Shown in pieces: positions 15,791 through 24,104 of a stretch of DNA of 64,000 nt. Made by a program: the position numbers and the translations under genes. The stretch comes from Paenibacillus lactis (GTDB lineage Bacteria; Bacillota; Bacilli; Paenibacillales; Paenibacillaceae): positions 372,001 to 436,000 of the forward strand of contig NZ_JAGGKI010000004.1 in the NCBI RefSeq assembly GCF_017873605.1, in the 5' to 3' direction. The notes beneath the pieces are model-generated. The model saw nothing but the letters and a program-made list of their open reading frames with translations, was not told the origin of the DNA and searched no databases. Positions within the stretch are counted from its first letter, which is position 1, and each line of letters starts with the position of its first letter.

Positions 15791-15878
15791 AGCTAGTTCA
15801 ACTTCGATTATGAACATTTGAGAATCGAAGTCTTCATTCCTTTTGGACTGACGTTCATATTACAGAATCAGAACCTAA

Positions 15879-16091
15879 CTACTCCATTAGCGCATCCTTC
15901 AATTTGCTGGACATTCTCTCCTGCTTCGATACGGCCTTAAGCGCCGTCTTCCTCAGGTTCAGGTTCTGCTTGTAGGCCGTCTCAAGCTCCGCGTACATTT
16001 CGTCGATCAGCTCAGCAGCCTCGGGGGAGCATTTTCCGTCAGCCGTCAACTGCTGGATTCGCGCCTTGAAAGCTTCGATTTTGTCATTCAT
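15879..16091 (-). CDS. Small coiled-coil protein of unknown function, 70 residues
   Basis: The frame starts behind AAAGGAAGAAA. The product is almost wholly helical and charged (MNDKIEAFKARIQQL ... SKLKDALME), with no membrane span and one cysteine. It lies 42 nt after the epimerase gene in the same direction, so the two are probably cotranscribed. I do not recognise a family. Confidence 0.6.
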   Translation of the reverse strand: MNDKIEAFKARIQQLTADGKCSPEAAELIDEMYAELETAYKQNLNLRKTALKAVSKQERMSSKLKDALME

Positions 16092-16133
16092 GCTGTTTCT
16101 TCCTTTCTGGATAGCCTCACCTGCGCTTATAAG

Positions 16134-17021
16134 CTACTTTAACCTCACATCGGTTGATAGCTCGGATATTAACCGGGGCATCCAATCCCTTAAATTCCAA
16201 AACCGGAAGCCGGCTTCAGACGCCTTCGTGTTGTCCATCGTCCAATTGTCCGGAATTCCGAACGGAGACATATGCTCAGGGGACGCAGACGGGATAAGCG
16301 GCGCCGATCTGCCGATCTCTTTCTCGATCATTCCCATAATCTCACGAATCGTTATCGTTCCGTCAGAGCAGGCATTAATCGGCCCTTCGAACCGGGTTGT
16401 CCCTGCCCATTGGAGGAACTCGGCAGCCTCCTCCGCATGAATGAACGATATTTCCGCATCAGGCGCCGGCAATCCGATCGGCTCGCCGGCAGCCGCATGC
16501 TCGACATGGAACAGCAGCCGCTTGGTATAGTCGTCAGGGCCAAGCACGATCGGGAGCCGCACCGCCGTAACGTTCAGATTATGCCTCCCGAACAGCACCG
16601 CTTCAGCTTGCCGCTTTCCTTCCTTATAGCTGTAGTCCTGCTGGTCGTTCATAATAATCGGATACCGGTATGGATCGAAATCCTCCTCGCGGAGCGAATG
16701 ATCAGCAAAATCATAAACCGACAGCGTCGACGTGAGCACGTAATGGCCCGTTCGATCTGCAAATATATCGGCTGCTTGCCCGGCTTCCTCCGGCGTATAA
16801 CATATATTATCATACACGATATCCCAATCCGCTTCACCGGCAGCCCGCTTCAGCGCGCCGGGATCTTTCCGATCCGCCGCAATCCGCCGCACATGCCGGC
16901 CGAACGGGTCCTGATGGTTGCCCCGCGTAAGAATGGTGACCTCGTCCCCGTTATCGATCAGGCGCTGGACCAGTCGTTTGCCAAAAAAACGGGTTCCGCC
17001 CAAGACCAATATATTAGCCAT
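16134..17021 (-). CDS. NAD-dependent epimerase/dehydratase family protein
   Basis: The 295-residue product starts at ATG 17021 behind GGGAGG. It has the extended-SDR Rossmann motif ILVLGGTRFFGKRLV and a YxxxK active site (YSYKEGKRQAE), with a variable C-terminal substrate domain. The TRFFG variant is shared with plant CSP41-like and uncharacterised bacterial reductases. The substrate, probably a nucleotide sugar or sugar, cannot be fixed from sequence. It sits between the bkd operon and the sugar-uptake block. Confidence 0.85.
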   Translation of the reverse strand: MANILVLGGTRFFGKRLVQRLIDNGDEVTILTRGNHQDPFGRHVRRIAADRKDPGALKRAAGEADWDIVYDNICYTPEEAGQAADIFADRTGHYVLTSTLSVYDFADHSLREEDFDPYRYPIIMNDQQDYSYKEGKRQAEAVLFGRHNLNVTAVRLPIVLGPDDYTKRLLFHVEHAAAGEPIGLPAPDAEISFIHAEEAAEFLQWAGTTRFEGPINACSDGTITIREIMGMIEKEIGRSAPLIPSASPEHMSPFGIPDNWTMDNTKASEAGFRFWNLRDWMPRLISELSTDVRLK

Positions 17022-17236
17022 TGCATATTCCTCCCACACGATTTAATGAACCGAAAATTCGCACTGTACCTTTGTTCTCCATTACGGGGCGATATTCCTT
17101 CTAAGCTATCCGTCCGAGCTGCCGGTTTAGGGCTGCTATCCCTTTTTTAGCTATGTTTCGACAAGTTTCGTCCAACGTCCATCGTCCAGGATAATCCTGC
17201 CCTTATCCTCTCGTTAATGCCCATTAAAACCAAAAA

Positions 17237-17280
17237 GCTGCCAGCATTCCATTGTACGTAGCAACGGATGTCTGGCAGCT
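17237..17280 (-). terminator. Terminator of the sugar-uptake operon
   Basis: AGCTGCCAG / CTGGCAGCT arms, extended inward by ATTCC/GGAT pairing, are followed on the minus strand by TTTTTGGTTTT. It lies just after the GH43 gene. Confidence 0.88.
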
Positions 17281-17301
17281 CTTATTGTTCATGCAATCGA
17301 A

Positions 17302-18276
17302 TCAGTCGGCGTTGACAAGCTTCGTATCCGGCCGCGGCACGCCGAAGTTCGGCGTACCGTCCTCGTTCCACCGGATCAGCTGTACCCGGGTATGGCGGTT
17401 CGGGTCGTACAGCGGATCGCCTTCGATCTCTTTGTAGCTTCGCGCATGATAGACGAGAATATCCTGCTTGCCGTCTTCCGATACGGTGAAGCTGTTATGC
17501 CCGGGTCCATACAGTCCGTTGGCCTCCGAGGTAGCAAATACCGGCTCCGGCGACTTCACCCATGAAGTCGGATTCAGCAAATCACTGCTCTCATCCGCTG
17601 TTAACAACCCCATACAATAATTATGGTCAGTTGCACTTGCTGAATACGTCATGAATATCCGGCCGTTCCGCTTCAAGATCGCCGCGCCCTCATTGACCAG
17701 ATATCCCTGCTTCTCCCAATCATATTCCGGCCTGGAGATAAGGACCTGCTCTCCCTTGAGTGTCCATGGATTCTCCATTTCCGAGATATACAGATTGGAG
17801 TTCCCGGGAATGCCGGGATCCTTCTGAGCCCACACATAGTACCGTGTACCGCGATGCTCGAACGTTGTGGCGTCCAAGGCAAAAGACTCCCATTTCGTCA
17901 CAACCTGCCCTTTCTCGACCCACTCGCCTTCAAGGGGATTCGCAGCTTCATTCTCGAGCACAAACATGCGATGATCGAATAATCCGTCTCTAGTTTCGGA
18001 TGTATGCGCAGCGGCATAATACACATACCATTTGCCGTCGATGTAATGAATTTCCGGTGCCCAGATGTTGGCGCTCATCCATCCGGTTTCGTGCTTCACC
18101 CAGATCGTTGTTCCCTCCGTCTCCGCCAATCCAGAGATGGTACGGGAACGCCGCAGCTCAATCCGGTCGTACTCGGGAACCGAAGCCGTGAAATAATAAT
18201 AACCGTCGGTATGCTTATAAATCCAAGGGTCCGCCCTCTGCTCGATGAGGGGATTGTTCAATTTCAATTCTGACAT
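17302..18276 (-). CDS. Glycoside hydrolase family 43 arabinosidase
   Basis: The 324-residue product has no signal peptide, so it is cytoplasmic and acts on imported oligosaccharides. GH43 five-bladed propeller marks: RADPWIYKH (catalytic base Asp16), WAPEIHYIDGKWYVYY, LDATTFEH (pKa-modulating Asp) and NEGAA (acid Glu). The pattern recalls exo-alpha-1,5-L-arabinofuranosidases. Last gene of the importer operon, implying that the imported sugar is an arabino- or xylo-oligosaccharide. Start after AGGAG. The precise linkage is inferred. Confidence 0.9.
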   Translation of the reverse strand: MSELKLNNPLIEQRADPWIYKHTDGYYYFTASVPEYDRIELRRSRTISGLAETEGTTIWVKHETGWMSANIWAPEIHYIDGKWYVYYAAAHTSETRDGLFDHRMFVLENEAANPLEGEWVEKGQVVTKWESFALDATTFEHRGTRYYVWAQKDPGIPGNSNLYISEMENPWTLKGEQVLISRPEYDWEKQGYLVNEGAAILKRNGRIFMTYSASATDHNYCMGLLTADESSDLLNPTSWVKSPEPVFATSEANGLYGPGHNSFTVSEDGKQDILVYHARSYKEIEGDPLYDPNRHTRVQLIRWNEDGTPNFGVPRPDTKLVNAD

Positions 18277-18345
18277 GATGATAACTCCTATCCAAGTATA
18301 ATGATTTTTTATATTTATTGGCTGGGACCCAAAAGGTCTGTTTCC

Positions 18346-19260
18346 TTAGCCTTTAATCCCGGCATTCAGATTAATCGACTGCACAAAATACTTCTGGGCA
18401 AAAAGAAATAACAGCAAAGTCGGAATGATGGCCAGAATGGCCGACCCCATCAATTGCCCGATCATGCGATAATTTCCGTAAATATCCTGAAGCAGCAGCA
18501 GCCCCGCAGTAACCGGCATTTTCTCGACATCGGTATATACGATGACCGGCCAGAGGAAATCATTCCAGGATCCGGTAAAGGAAAACAGCCCGCACACGAT
18601 CAGCACCGGTTTGATGAGCGGCAATATAACGGAATAATAGATCCGGAAATCACCGGCACCGTCAACCCTGGCGGATTCGTCGAGATCCTTCGGAATGCCT
18701 TTCATAAACTGGCGGACGAGAAAGATATTCCCCATTCCCGCAAGACCGGGAATAATCATCGCCCAGGACGTATTCACCCAGCCTAAGGCGTCAATGATTT
18801 TATAGGACGGGATGAGGTTAACGACGCCTGGAAAGAAGGAAATGCCAAGCAGCGTGAAGAACAGCGTGTCTCTTCCCTTAAAGTTCATACGGGAGTATCC
18901 GTAGCCCGTAATTGAAATCACGACAATGACCAGCAGTGTGTGCAGCGTCGCAATAAAGACCGAATTCATCAGCCAGCGGAGGATCGGCGCGGTTGACGTA
19001 TTTTCCAGGATCGCAACATAGTTATCGAAGATCCAGTTCTCCGGCAGCAGCCGAAAGCCGGTGGTTACGACCTCCGTTTGGGAACGAAAGGATGTCGTTA
19101 TGCCGAAAATTACGGGAATGACCCATATGACGCATAGAACGATAAGAAACAAATAGGCTAAATATTTCGATATATTCAAGCTGGATGAGGATGACCGGAC
19201 GCCTTTGCGGTTAGCCGCCCTTGGAGCCGTCTCCGCATCCTTCAACACCGGGTTCGACAT
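18346..19260 (-). CDS. Carbohydrate ABC transporter permease (MalG/AraQ type)
   Basis: The 304-residue CUT1-family permease has six hydrophobic segments after a polar N-terminus and the EAA loop ESARVDGAGDFRIYYSVIL that docks the ATPase. It pairs with the permease encoded just upstream. No ATPase gene is in the operon; CUT1 importers of this group usually borrow a shared MsmX/UgpC-type ATPase encoded elsewhere. Confidence 0.93.
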   Translation of the reverse strand: MSNPVLKDAETAPRAANRKGVRSSSSSLNISKYLAYLFLIVLCVIWVIPVIFGITTSFRSQTEVVTTGFRLLPENWIFDNYVAILENTSTAPILRWLMNSVFIATLHTLLVIVVISITGYGYSRMNFKGRDTLFFTLLGISFFPGVVNLIPSYKIIDALGWVNTSWAMIIPGLAGMGNIFLVRQFMKGIPKDLDESARVDGAGDFRIYYSVILPLIKPVLIVCGLFSFTGSWNDFLWPVIVYTDVEKMPVTAGLLLLQDIYGNYRMIGQLMGSAILAIIPTLLLFLFAQKYFVQSINLNAGIKG

Positions 19261-19322
19261 GTACAGTACACCTACCTTTTAACGTTTGGCGTTAGATTAG
19301 CCGGCCGCAGTTTGCAAAGCGG

Positions 19323-20198
19323 CTATGAAGCATTCCGATTCATCACGTAATACTGGAATGCCGAGATGACGAGAATGACCAGTCCGAGCAGGACCGCCAT
19401 GGCGGATGCCATACCGGCAATGGATTCCCCATGGCCGAAGGCAAGCTGACGGATGTACATCATCAACACGGTGGTGCTTTGTCTTGGCCCGCCGTCGGTC
19501 ATCATTAACGGCTGCCCGAATACGTTGAACGCCCCGGCCGTTGTCATCACGAAGGTATAAATCAGCGGGAAACGGATCGACGGCAGGGTAATGCTTGAGA
19601 ATCTCCGGATCGGCCCGGCTCCGTCCATTTCGGCCGACTCGTACAGATCTTTGGACACGCCGCTGATCGAAGCACGGTAGATGATCATATTGCCCCCAAC
19701 TCCACCCCATACCGTGATTACGATGATAATAAGCCAGGCGTAAGGCTGATTGGCCGCCCATACCGTTTCGGAACCGAATAGATTGTTCGTAATGCCGAGC
19801 TGCTTGTTAAAGATCAAAGACCAGATCAGCGCTGCGGCTGAAATCGAGATCAAGCCGGGGATATACAGAATGGACTGCATAAGCCCTTTCATTTTCACCT
19901 TTTTATGCTCCAGCGCCACCGCGATCAAGAGCGGAATGACAATTAGAATCGGAACGCTTAAGACAACGAAAATCAACGTGTTCTTGATCCCGTTAAAAAA
20001 CTGCGTGTAAAACGTAGACTCCGTATCAAACAAAATCGTTTTGTAGTTGGCCAGTCCGACCCAGACCGGATCATTGATGAGGTTCCACTGTGTGAATGAT
20101 GCATAAATACCGTAGATGGTCGGCAAAAAAATAAATACGGCAAACAGAATCAAATGTGGACCTACAAAGAAATAAGGTGTCAGCGACTTCTTTTTCAT
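19323..20198 (-). CDS. Carbohydrate ABC transporter permease (MalF/AraP type)
   Basis: The 291-residue membrane protein starts MKKKSLTPYFFVGPHLILF, with a good AAAGGAG site. The EAA loop reads YESAEMDGAGPIRRFSSITLP. It forms the heteromeric membrane channel with the second permease. It lies 84 nt after the binding-protein gene. Confidence 0.93.
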   Translation of the reverse strand: MKKKSLTPYFFVGPHLILFAVFIFLPTIYGIYASFTQWNLINDPVWVGLANYKTILFDTESTFYTQFFNGIKNTLIFVVLSVPILIVIPLLIAVALEHKKVKMKGLMQSILYIPGLISISAAALIWSLIFNKQLGITNNLFGSETVWAANQPYAWLIIIVITVWGGVGGNMIIYRASISGVSKDLYESAEMDGAGPIRRFSSITLPSIRFPLIYTFVMTTAGAFNVFGQPLMMTDGGPRQSTTVLMMYIRQLAFGHGESIAGMASAMAVLLGLVILVISAFQYYVMNRNAS

Positions 20199-20282
20199 AC
20201 CCTTTCATTTCTCCTTTGGGAAAAGCAATGCGCCATGATCGGATGGCACATTGCTTTTTTGCTATCGGTTCATGCGCACGGC

Positions 20283-21521
20283 CTATTCCGCTGCCTTACT
20301 GCCCTCAGCGATTTTATCCTCGACGAACTTTTGCATCGTTTGGAGAGTTTCATCGATATCAACGTTTCCGCGCACGATATCTGCGGCGTACGTATCAACG
20401 GCTTCAGCTACGTAAGGGTAGTATTCGTAAGTATAAATGTACAAGGACTCAATTTGTTTATCGCTCGCTGTAAAGAAGGACTGGATGTATTTGTTGTATT
20501 CCGGATTTTCAATGACCTGCTTACTTGCGACGATCTGTCCTGCCTTCGCCCACTCCATCGAGTTCTGGCGAATAAACTCCAGGAACTGACCGATTCCTGC
20601 TTCCTTCTCATCCGTCCGTTTGTCGTTATTCAGCATCGCGAACAGATGCGAGGAAGCGCGGTTCGTGAACTTGTCCGCATTTGCGGAGTAGATGTTTGTC
20701 ACGCCGAAATTCAGGTTCTCTACGGCTGCGTGAGCGGTCGAGCTCCAGGTTCCGTCTGTCGAGAACAGCACATTGCCGGATTGGAACATCAAGTAGCCGT
20801 CCTCGCCGAACGGTGTCATCAGACCGGCATCGGCAATCTTTTTAATCTCTTGGAACGCCTGCTTCATCACTTCCGTATTTACGGCCGGCTTGCCGTCCTG
20901 CTGAATGTCGCCGCCGAGGTTCTGGATCTGTGCCAGCACCACCCAGCCTAACAAGGCATCGTTAACGACATAATCCCCTTCGTCCAGCTTACCTTGGAGC
21001 GACAGCATTTCTTCAATCGTTACGACATCATCGTCCAGGAAGCTTTCCACATTGTACTTCTTAAGCAAATCCTTGTTGTAGTACATCGCATTGCTGTGAA
21101 TATCCAGGGGAACCGTGTACTGGGTGCCGTCGATATTGCCTGTGTTCCAAGCCTGCGGCAAATAATTCTCTTCCTTCAGCTCTGGTTGCGCTTGCATAAC
21201 ACCGGTCATTGGCTCAAGGACCCCTTGCTTGACAAAGCCGGGAACACGATCCGCATGGATGATGGCCAGGTCGGGAACACCCTTGCCGGAGTTGAGAACC
21301 GTAGAGATCTTCGTATACATGTCTGATGTGATGACGTGCTTAACCTTATACTCCGGATTTGTGGCATTGTAGTCCTTCACCAGTTGATCCATGTACGCGC
21401 CGTCGTCCCCTGTGAGAGGCGTCCAGAAGGTTATCGTATTTTTGTCCCCGCTTCCGCAACCGGATAATACGGATACGGCCAACAATACAAGTATTAATGA
21501 AACCCCCATCTTTTTCTTCAA
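20283..21521 (-). CDS. Sugar ABC transporter substrate-binding lipoprotein
   Basis: The product of about 412 residues starts at TTG 21521 (8 nt after GGAGG) or the adjacent GTG 21524. The signal peptide ends in a VLSGC lipobox, followed by an extracellular solute-binding family 1 domain (NTITFWTPLTGDDGAYMDQ). It is tethered to the membrane and delivers sugar to the two permeases. First gene of the operon, behind a consensus promoter with a cre-like site. Confidence 0.92.
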   Translation of the reverse strand: MKKKMGVSLILVLLAVSVLSGCGSGDKNTITFWTPLTGDDGAYMDQLVKDYNATNPEYKVKHVITSDMYTKISTVLNSGKGVPDLAIIHADRVPGFVKQGVLEPMTGVMQAQPELKEENYLPQAWNTGNIDGTQYTVPLDIHSNAMYYNKDLLKKYNVESFLDDDVVTIEEMLSLQGKLDEGDYVVNDALLGWVVLAQIQNLGGDIQQDGKPAVNTEVMKQAFQEIKKIADAGLMTPFGEDGYLMFQSGNVLFSTDGTWSSTAHAAVENLNFGVTNIYSANADKFTNRASSHLFAMLNNDKRTDEKEAGIGQFLEFIRQNSMEWAKAGQIVASKQVIENPEYNKYIQSFFTASDKQIESLYIYTYEYYPYVAEAVDTYAADIVRGNVDIDETLQTMQKFVEDKIAEGSKAAE

Positions 21522-21573
21522 CACGTTCTCCTCCTGTTACAATTCATTTCGTTAACCCTTTCATTCAAACGCT

Positions 21574-21588
21574 ATGGAAACGATTAAC
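21574..21588. promoter_or_regulatory. cre-like site (CcpA) in the sugar operon
   Basis: ATGGAAACGATTAAC fits the catabolite-responsive element WTGNAARCGNWWWCA at all but the last two bases. It starts about 10 bp downstream of the -10, where CcpA would act as a roadblock. Confidence 0.5.
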
Positions 21589-21596
21589 TGTTGTTC

Positions 21597-21626
21597 AGTA
21601 TACATGCACCTTGAAAACGGTGTCAA
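21597..21626 (-). promoter_or_regulatory. Promoter of the sugar-uptake operon
   Basis: On the minus strand TTGACA and TATACT are 18 bp apart, about 70 bp before the binding-protein gene. Confidence 0.75.
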
Positions 21627-21661
21627 TAACATTTCTATAAATTTAATTATATTATTTTCTA

Positions 21662-21722
21662 TTTGATTAATGTTTTGGTTAATCAAATCATCATTATTTT
21701 GATTGATTATTTTGGTTGATTT
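21662..21722. promoter_or_regulatory. Operator-like repeats in the divergent region
   Basis: TTTGATTAA and TTAATCAAA form a perfect 9-bp inverted repeat with an 8-nt gap (21662-21687). A degenerate second copy, TTTGATTGAT...TTTTGGTTGATTTA, follows at 21698-21722 in the same phase. A GGTTAACC palindrome lies at 21730-21737. They lie between the importer promoter and the regulator gene and are likely binding sites of that regulator. Confidence 0.6.
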
Positions 21723-21807
21723 ATGTACAGGTTAACCATAGTTGTGGTATCATTCATATTAGTTAAGGAAGTCAGGAAATGAAATCCAATTGAAAGAAGT
21801 GGGATCG

Positions 21808-22710
21808 ATGCAGTTGGAAATAGACAAATCCTCTCTTGTCGTCTATGAAGCGCTGGCGAGCGAGGTTCGAATTCGGATTATCCAGCTTCTCTCCAAAAAT
21901 AAAATGAACATCAAGGACCTTGCCCACGAGCTTCAGCTCAGCAGCGCGATTGTCACCAAGCATATCAAGAAGCTGGAGGATGCCGGAATCATCAAGACCG
22001 AGAAGGTGCCCGGAAAATCGGGTCAGCAGAAAATATCGATTTTGAAGGTCGATCATATCGAAATCAATTTTCCCAAAAAAATCTTTCATTCCTTCGCCTC
22101 TTACGAGACCTCGGTGCCGATCGGGCACTACACGGACTATGATCTTAAGCCGACCTGCGGTCTGGCAACCGATAAGGAATTTATCGGAAGAGTCGACGAA
22201 CCGAAATATTTTATGGATCCGAAGCGCGTGGACGCGGAAATTCTATGGTTCACCGAGGGGTTCGTTCAATACAACATCCCGAACTTCCTCAAGAAGGACG
22301 AGAAGCTGCAGCAGTTCGAGATCAGTTTGGAAATCTCCTCTGAATTTCCATTTTCCAATGACGTCTGGCCTTCGGACATTACGTTTTCGCTAAATGGCAT
22401 CGAGCTCGGCACCTGGACGAGTCCAGGTGACTTTGCGGATACGAGAGGGAAGTTTACGCCGGACTGGTGGCCGCACAATATTAACCAGTATGGGCTCCTG
22501 AAGACCATACGGATTACATCGCACGGCACTTATATTGACGGTGACCCGCTGTCCGCGATCTCCGTTCAGGACCTGGATACGACCTGTGACCGTTGGACCT
22601 TTCGGATCGAGGTTAAAGAGGATGCCGAGCATGTCGGCGGGGCTACGATCTTTGGCAAAAAATTCGGCAATCATGACCAGGATATCGAGTTTAAGCTCTA
22701 CTATCTGTAA
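21808..22710 (+). CDS. ArsR-like winged-helix regulator with a C-terminal beta-rich domain
   Basis: The 300-residue product starts at ATG 21808 after AAGTGGGA; a TTG at 21790 is also possible. Residues about 8-85 form an ArsR/COG4189-type winged helix (YEALASEVRIRIIQLL; LAHELQLSSAIVTKHIKKLEDAGII). Residues 95-300 are beta-rich and tryptophan-rich, with PSDITFSLNGIELGTW and FTPDWWP, like a carbohydrate-binding jelly roll. Metal-binding cysteines typical of ArsR are absent. Divergent from the sugar importer, it is probably its local regulator, sensing the sugar through the C-terminal domain; this is inferred. Confidence 0.85.
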   Translation: MQLEIDKSSLVVYEALASEVRIRIIQLLSKNKMNIKDLAHELQLSSAIVTKHIKKLEDAGIIKTEKVPGKSGQQKISILKVDHIEINFPKKIFHSFASYETSVPIGHYTDYDLKPTCGLATDKEFIGRVDEPKYFMDPKRVDAEILWFTEGFVQYNIPNFLKKDEKLQQFEISLEISSEFPFSNDVWPSDITFSLNGIELGTWTSPGDFADTRGKFTPDWWPHNINQYGLLKTIRITSHGTYIDGDPLSAISVQDLDTTCDRWTFRIEVKEDAEHVGGATIFGKKFGNHDQDIEFKLYYL

Positions 22711-22736
22711 TTATTGCCCGGGAAACGATGAAAAGA

Positions 22737-22780
22737 GGTTCTTCCTGAAGGTCTGCGGACCAAAGGAAGGACCCCTTTTT
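22737..22780 (+). terminator. Terminator after the regulator gene
   Basis: GGTTCTTCCT / AGGAAGGACC (one G-U pair) with an inner GGTC / GGACC hairpin, then CCTTTTTTG. Confidence 0.85.
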
Positions 22781-23081
22781 TGTTTCAAAGCTGTACTCTC
22801 GATGCCATAAGAAAAGCCCACAACACGATGTCCCTAGCACATAGAAAGGGACCCGGTTATGAGCTTCTCATTGGATGGTAAGGAAGGTTTGCAAAGTTCG
22901 TTTCGTATTTCAGCTTAAATACATCCGATCGATAATGGCAATTGCTCGAGGTGAATACGGAAAGCTCAGGAGTTCGAACGAAACCGCATATCGGTTATCG
23001 AGACATACGAAGTCATGTCCGATAAAGGACTAACGGACACCGGTTCTAATCCCCGTCAGATTTCCGCGTTACACCATCATT
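22781..23081. other. Intergenic stretch without a supported gene
   Basis: About 300 bp between the regulator terminator and the spo0A stop. Only very short frames are open (about 32 codons at best, with no ribosome binding site). A weak GTCCC / GGGAC inverted repeat lies near 22829-22853. I see no promoter or RNA signature; it may be decayed sequence. Confidence 0.5.
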
Positions 23082-23885
23082 TCAAGAGACCTTATGCTCG
23101 ATTCTCAGCTTATCTGCAACCATCGCGATGAATTCGCTGTTGGTCGGCTTGGATTTGCTGATGTTGATCGTGTAGCCGAACAGATGCGAGATGCTGTCGA
23201 TGTTGCCGCGCGTCCATGCAACCTCGATGGCATGACGAATCGCACGCTCCACGCGGGATGGCGTTGTCTTGAATTTCTCGGCGATGGCCGGATACAGCGT
23301 CTTCGTGATCGCGCCGAGAATTTCAATATTGTTGTACACCATCGTAATGGCCTCGCGCAGGTATTGATATCCCTTAATATGCGCAGGCACGCCGATTTCA
23401 TGAATGATCGAGGTAATATTCGCATCCAGATTTTTGCCCTTGCCCATTGGTACGACATTGGATTTGACGTTCGTAAACGGCGTGCTGGACGACAGATTGC
23501 TTGGGGAACCGACCAGCTGGCGGATCCGGCTAGCCAGCACCTCCATATCGAACGGCTTCAAAATATAATAGGAAGCTCCCAATTGGACAGCCCGCTGGGT
23601 GATGTTCTCCTGACCGAATGCGGTCAGCATGATCACTTTCGGCTGCGGGGACAGATTCATATCACGAAGACGCTCAAGTACGCCGAGACCGTCCAAATGC
23701 GGCATAATAATATCAAGGATCAGCACATCCGGTACTTTTCCCGTTTCCTCGATCATGCTCAGTACTTCTTCCCCGTTATAAGCGATTCCGGAAACCACCA
23801 TATCGGGTTGATCCGAAATGTATTCGCCGAGCAAATTCGTAAATTCACGGTTGTCGTCTGCCAATAATACTTCAATCTTTTGCAA
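23082..23885 (-). CDS. spo0A: Sporulation master response regulator Spo0A
   Basis: The 267-residue product starts at TTG 23885 after AAGGAGGAG. The receiver domain has the acidic pocket Asp10/Asp11, phospho-acceptor Asp58 (LILDIIMPH), the switch Thr (MLTAFG) and Lys (LKPFD). A 25-residue linker leads to the C-terminal DNA-binding domain with [19 protein letters not shown] and the recognition region [15 protein letters not shown]. It commits cells to sporulation when phosphorylated by the phosphorelay. It follows spoIVB as in all endospore formers; the 0A-box palindrome upstream points to autoregulation. Confidence 0.98.
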   Translation of the reverse strand: MQKIEVLLADDNREFTNLLGEYISDQPDMVVSGIAYNGEEVLSMIEETGKVPDVLILDIIMPHLDGLGVLERLRDMNLSPQPKVIMLTAFGQENITQRAVQLGASYYILKPFDMEVLASRIRQLVGSPSNLSSSTPFTNVKSNVVPMGKGKNLDANITSIIHEIGVPAHIKGYQYLREAITMVYNNIEILGAITKTLYPAIAEKFKTTPSRVERAIRHAIEVAWTRGNIDSISHLFGYTINISKSKPTNSEFIAMVADKLRIEHKVS

Positions 23886-23946
23886 TTCGTGCTCCTCCTT
23901 TATCCGATCACTTAGGATTTTTTGGTTATTTTTCTTGTGTATATGG

Positions 23947-23983
23947 TTTTCGACAGACGGATTTAAATTCCTTCTGTCGAAAA
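23947..23983 (-). promoter_or_regulatory. Paired 0A boxes around a SigmaH-like -35 upstream of spo0A
   Basis: TTTTCGACAGA and TCTGTCGAAAA form a perfect 11-bp inverted repeat; each arm contains a full 0A box (TGTCGAA). Between them the minus strand reads AGAAGGAATTT, matching the SigmaH -35 (RNAGGAWWW); a GAAAAC follows 14 bp on as a weak -10. The layout suggests Spo0A~P control of its own SigmaH promoter. Confidence 0.7.
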
Positions 23984-24069
23984 TTATTTTTTCTTTATTT
24001 TTTTTTGAAGTTGATTTATAATTAAATATTTTATTTCAAATTAATATGTATTTCGTCGTATTACGACAA

Positions 24070-24104
24070 AAAATCTCAAGGCATTAACCTGCCTTAAGAT
24101 TTTG
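24070..24104 (-). terminator. Terminator overlapping the spoIVB stop codon
   Basis: AATCTCAAGGC / GCCTTAAGATT arms (one G-U), then a T run on the minus strand. The TAA of spoIVB falls inside the loop, so the last codons form one arm. Confidence 0.8.

Noticed and set aside
17022..17232. Small gene between the epimerase and the sugar-operon terminator
   Set aside because: Only short frames without initiation signals; nothing supported.
22920..23040. A 32-codon frame in the gap before spo0A
   Set aside because: No ribosome binding site, no recognisable protein and no conserved neighbours.
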